8,441 nt of DNA from Desulfobacteraceae bacterium (GTDB lineage Bacteria; Desulfobacterota; Desulfobacteria; Desulfobacterales; ETH-SRB1): assembly GCA_030638305.1 (NCBI GenBank), contig DAOWEW010000077.1, forward strand, positions 1 to 8,441. The letters run 5' to 3'. The notes under the pieces were generated by a model. It did not search any database. It was not told the DNA's origin and was given only the letters and a program-made list of their open reading frames with translations. Below, in pieces: positions 5,767-8,441 of this stretch. Each line of letters opens with the position of its first letter. Position 1 is the first letter of the stretch. The translations under genes and the position numbers were made by a program.

Positions 5767-5957
5767 AGTGCCTAAAGTATATTAAAGTGTCTAAAATGCC
5801 TAAAGTTAATGAATTCTGCCAGTTGATATATGTTTCTTAATACACAATTGGGGCAGACTCCTGTGGTAATGAGTTATCAATTAGCACGCCGAAGGCGTAC
5901 CACAACTTTAGGCACTTTAATATACTTTAGCTCACTTTAGGCACTTAATTTATTATC
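5767..5957. repeat. Intergenic inverted-repeat element made of GTGCCTAAAGT units
   Basis: The 191-base gap between recO and the kinase gene is a composite palindrome. The left arm (5768-5807) has units GTGCCTAAAGT, TATTAAAGTG, TCTAAAA and TGCCTAAAGTT. The right arm (5904-5944) has the same units inverted. Perfect pairings are 5772-5789 with 5913-5930 (18 bp), 5797-5807 with 5904-5914 (11 bp) and 5768-5778 with 5934-5944 (11 bp). Because the units repeat, several registers are possible. The inner part contains nested short inverted pairs (TCTGCC 5815-5820 with GGCAGA 5852-5857; TTGATA 5823-5828 with TATCAA 5875-5880) and a 5-bp hairpin ACGCC/GGCGT (5886-5898, loop GAA). There is no ORF inside. 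It is probably a dispersed non-coding palindromic repeat; it could also end recO transcription by folding. Confidence 0.8.
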
Positions 5958-7019
5958 ATGTATAATGATCTGAAAAACATACTTAAATCAGAGCATATCT
6001 CGGTATCTGTACCATGCAGAATCGACATGGGAGGAACCTTGGATATCAGCACTTTTCATTATCCGCTCAGGCATTTTTCCCCTTGCACATTTAACATAGC
6101 ATTAGATTTAAGGACAAGAGTTTGCCTTTCAGCATATAATAAAGGCATGGTAAAGGTATCTTCAAAAGGGTTTAAAAGTGCCGAATATCCAATAGATACA
6201 GCTCCTTTTGATCATCCCCTCGGGCTTATGTTTGCAATTGCAGCCCATCTTGGGGTCAATGGCGTCCATATCCGGATTGAATCTTCATCACCACCAAGAA
6301 GCGCCCTTGGGGGATCTTCTTCAGCGGCGGTCGCTCTTATTGCTGCGTTTTCCAGGATCTTTGAAAAAATTGGCGTAAACAGCCTTTTGTCAAGAAAGGA
6401 AACAGCCATGCTTGCATATGCTATTGAGGGAAGTGTTGCAGGCGTACCTTGCGGTTTACAGGATCAATTGGCTGCTGCTTATGGAGGAGTGAATACATGG
6501 TATTGGCTTGATGGAATTAAAAGCCCTTGTTTCAGAAAGAAAGCTGTTTATCGAAAAGCATTTTTCAAGAAATTTGAAAAGCATCTTTTATTAGCCTATT
6601 GTGGAATTCCCCATGAATCAAAGGATATTAACGGCAAGTGGGTAAGGCAGTTTATTTCAGGAAAATACAGGAAACTTTGGGTGGAAATAATTGCTTATAC
6701 GCATAGATTCGTCGATGCTTTAATTAAACGCGATTTTAAATATGCGGCCGAATCAATGAACAAAGAAATGGCTTTAAGGAAAAAGATGACACCTGAAGTT
6801 CTTGATTCAATGGGTGAAAAGCTTGTTGATTCGGCAGTTAAAAATAATTGCGGTGCAAGATTCACAGGCGCTGGAGGAGGAGGCTGCATATGGGCAATCG
6901 GTGAAATCGAAGATATTGCAACATTAGAAAAAAAATGGGAATCTATTCTTTCAGAAAGAGGAGAAGCTTGTATGCTTGATGTAAAGATAGATTCTAAAGG
7001 CCTGAGAGTTAATGGCTGA
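5958..7019 (+). CDS. GHMP-family sugar kinase, substrate unresolved
   Basis: The 353-residue protein has all three GHMP kinase motifs: the N-terminal substrate/ATP strand VPCRIDMGGTLDIS (18-31), the phosphate-binding loop PPRSALGGSSSAAV (112-125) and the C-terminal FTGAGGGGC (302-310). GLQDQLAAAYGGVN (166-179) resembles the GxQDQYAAAxGG block of D-glycero-D-manno-heptose 7-phosphate kinases (HddA) and fucokinase-like enzymes; D169 is the probable catalytic base. It should phosphorylate a sugar or sugar phosphate using ATP in the cytosol, perhaps for cell-surface glycan precursors. The TLDIS variant of motif 1 and the lack of sugar-pathway neighbours prevent naming the substrate. The ATG at 5958 has no clear Shine-Dalgarno, but motif 1 begins by residue 18, so a much later start is unlikely. 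It is separated from recO by the repeat element and may have its own promoter. Confidence 0.85.
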   Translation: MYNDLKNILKSEHISVSVPCRIDMGGTLDISTFHYPLRHFSPCTFNIALDLRTRVCLSAYNKGMVKVSSKGFKSAEYPIDTAPFDHPLGLMFAIAAHLGVNGVHIRIESSSPPRSALGGSSSAAVALIAAFSRIFEKIGVNSLLSRKETAMLAYAIEGSVAGVPCGLQDQLAAAYGGVNTWYWLDGIKSPCFRKKAVYRKAFFKKFEKHLLLAYCGIPHESKDINGKWVRQFISGKYRKLWVEIIAYTHRFVDALIKRDFKYAAESMNKEMALRKKMTPEVLDSMGEKLVDSAVKNNCGARFTGAGGGGCIWAIGEIEDIATLEKKWESILSERGEACMLDVKIDSKGLRVNG

Positions 7020-7070
7020 TGGGCCTGAACGAAGAACGTTTGAACATGTGAATTTTTACAATATTAAATT

Positions 7071-8402
7071 ATGAAAGCGGAAATTTTTGCTACAGGTGAT
7101 GAAATACTTACAGGGGCTGTAATTGACAGCAATTCTGCTTATATTGCCCAAAAACTGGAAGAAGCGGGTATGGAGGTTGTGCGTCATGGATGCGCGGGTG
7201 ATAACATTGAAGCAATTGCAGCCATTCTTAAAGAGATAAGCACGCGTGCCGATCTGGCAGTAATTACAGGCGGGCTTGGTCCTACATCAGATGATATTAC
7301 AGCGGAGGCAGCCGCAAGGGCGGCATGTGTTGAGCTTGTATTTGACAGGCAGGCAATGTCTTGTATTGAAAATTTTCTTAAAACACAAAATCGCGAAGTT
7401 ATTGCTTCCAACAAGAACCAGGCCATGGTGCCGAAGGGCGCTGAGTGTCTTTTCAATGCTGTTGGGACAGCCCCGGGCTTTGTGCTTAAAATTAATGTGT
7501 GTTTGTTTTTCTTTCTCCCGGGGGTTCCTTATGAAATGCGCTGGATGCTTACAAACGGGGTTTTGCCCTGGATAAACAAGCTTCAGAAGGAAAAAAGTTT
7601 TGGTCTTGTAAAAACCATATCAACATTCGGTTTGGCCGAGGCTGCTGTAAACGAACGTCTGGCGGGTTTGGAAGAGGAATTCCCCGGGATCAGGCTGGGA
7701 CTGCGTGCGAAGTCTCCAACAATTTATGTCAAACTCTATGCTCGAGATAAAGATAAAAATAGGGCAAATATTCTTTTGGAAAAAGCATCAGAATCGGTGT
7801 TAAATAAAATCGGCAAATGCGCATTTTCTACTGATGGTGAATCTATGGAAGCTGTAGCAGGCAATCTTCTTCGCAAAAAAAAGGCTACAATAGCGGTAGC
7901 TGAAAGCTGTACCGGCGGCCTTATATCTCATTTGCTTACCAATGTGCCCGATAGCTCTGATTATTTTCTCTTTTCCGGTGTGACATATTCAAATAAAGCA
8001 AAAATCAAAGTTCTTGGTGTGTCAGAGACCACGTTAAAAGAATACGGGGCTGTGCATGAAGAGACTGCAAAAGAGATGGCAGATGGTGCGCGGCATGTTG
8101 CCGGCGCAACTTATGGAATATCAACAACTGGCATTGCCGGGCCCGGTGGTGGAACCGAAGAAAAGCCTGTTGGAACGGTCTGTATAGGCATTGCTGCGCC
8201 GGATTCTGTTGAGGGTTATCGTTTTAATTTTCAATGCGATGAAAGATTAAGAAATAAAATGATTTTTGCGATAACAGCGCTTGATCTATTAAGACGAAAA
8301 CTTCTGATTATAACGGATTTGGGGGAGGTGCTCTATAACCTCCCAAAGAAGCTGATATCAAAAGGTTCTCCAGCCAGTTGCCATGATACCGAAAGTGGTT
8401 AA
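7071..8402 (+). CDS. cinA: CinA: competence/damage-inducible protein, NMN deamidase family
   Basis: The 443-residue protein has two domains. The N-terminal MoCF/COG1058 domain (about 1-170) has ATGDEILTGAVIDSNSAYIA, TGGLGPTSDD (66-75) and LPGVPYEM (149-156); in characterised CinA proteins it has ADP-ribose/nucleotide pyrophosphatase activity. After a linker domain (about 180-250) comes the CinA-C/PncC domain (about 260-412) with AESCTGG (277-283), TGIAGPGGG (353-361) and KPVGTV (365-370), which deamidates nicotinamide mononucleotide to nicotinate mononucleotide in NAD recycling. The family domain ends near ALDLLRRKLL (about 412). The last 30 or so residues are an unfamiliar tail, making the protein longer than the usual 395-425. 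The start ATG at 7071 is directly followed by the conserved first strand, so it is secure, though no strong Shine-Dalgarno is seen. It lies 51 bases after the kinase stop, so co-transcription is likely. In many bacteria cinA is followed by recA, which would be beyond this window. Confidence 0.94.
   Translation: MKAEIFATGDEILTGAVIDSNSAYIAQKLEEAGMEVVRHGCAGDNIEAIAAILKEISTRADLAVITGGLGPTSDDITAEAAARAACVELVFDRQAMSCIENFLKTQNREVIASNKNQAMVPKGAECLFNAVGTAPGFVLKINVCLFFFLPGVPYEMRWMLTNGVLPWINKLQKEKSFGLVKTISTFGLAEAAVNERLAGLEEEFPGIRLGLRAKSPTIYVKLYARDKDKNRANILLEKASESVLNKIGKCAFSTDGESMEAVAGNLLRKKKATIAVAESCTGGLISHLLTNVPDSSDYFLFSGVTYSNKAKIKVLGVSETTLKEYGAVHEETAKEMADGARHVAGATYGISTTGIAGPGGGTEEKPVGTVCIGIAAPDSVEGYRFNFQCDERLRNKMIFAITALDLLRRKLLIITDLGEVLYNLPKKLISKGSPASCHDTESG
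8323..8344 (+). repeat. Hairpin inside the cinA 3' tail
   Basis: GGGAGGT (8323-8329) is the exact reverse complement of ACCTCCC (8338-8344), with an 8-base loop. It lies in the part of the frame that encodes the non-family tail of CinA. No U-tract follows, so it is not a standard terminator. Confidence 0.45.
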
Positions 8403-8409
8403 GTCGTTC

Positions 8410-8439
8410 AGCGGGACTTTGAGCTCCGTTATATTTTTT
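8410..8439 (+). terminator. Weak possible terminator after cinA
   Basis: Just after the cinA stop, AGCGG.A (8410-8416) can pair imperfectly with TCCGTT (8425-8430) around a loop of 8 bases, followed by ATA and six Ts (8434-8439). The stem is short, with a bulge and a G-U pair, so this is tentative. Confidence 0.25.
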
Positions 8440-8441
8440 GA

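Noticed and set aside
5767..5957. CRISPR array, because of the repeated GTGCCTAAAGT unit
   Set aside because: The units are about 10-11 bases, degenerate, in both orientations and without regular spacers.
7276..7575. 99-codon plus-strand open frame inside cinA
   Set aside because: It is a shifted-frame shadow of the well-conserved CinA N-terminal domain.

Overview
This 8.4 kb window looks like chromosomal DNA of a mesophilic Desulfobacterota (Desulfobacterales-type, sulfate-reducer-like) bacterium. That placement is an inference. It rests on moderate-to-low GC, gene order (SurA-type chaperones, a RodZ-like protein, mgtE, recO, cinA), a haem-b/NarI-like membrane domain of the kind that anchors Fe-S oxidoreductases in these bacteria, and short palindromic intergenic repeats. 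No sequence search was possible.

Layout. (1) Bases 1-653, minus strand: the N-terminal 217 codons of a NarI/HdrE-like membrane protein that runs off the left edge. (2) Bases 654-1441: about 790 bp with no convincing protein gene. It is rich in structure: a 59-bp near-perfect palindrome, an intrinsic-terminator-like hairpin with no gene in front of it, two tiny ORFs, and a GC-rich hairpin that overlaps the ribosome-binding site of the next gene. (3) Bases 1442-5766, plus strand: a tight five-gene run consisting of a SurA_N-type lipoprotein without a PPIase domain, a second SurA-like protein with a degenerate parvulin domain, a short RodZ-like HTH/membrane protein, the Mg2+ transporter MgtE and the DNA repair protein RecO. 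Gaps are -8, 43, 6 and 3 bases, so it is probably one operon. (4) Bases 5767-5957: an intergenic inverted-repeat element built from copies of a GTGCCTAAAGT unit. (5) Bases 5958-7019: a GHMP-family sugar kinase. (6) Bases 7071-8402: CinA, with a C-terminal tail longer than usual.

The five-gene run mixes envelope biogenesis (periplasmic chaperones, RodZ-like protein), ion homeostasis (MgtE) and recombination repair (RecO). This looks like a housekeeping cluster rather than a dedicated pathway. I see no mobile element genes, defence genes, CRISPR array, tRNA or rRNA. The protein-coding content is ordinary; the parts most worth a second look are the two non-coding intervals and the paired, probably non-catalytic SurA homologues. 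I did not find clear evidence of a new biological system.
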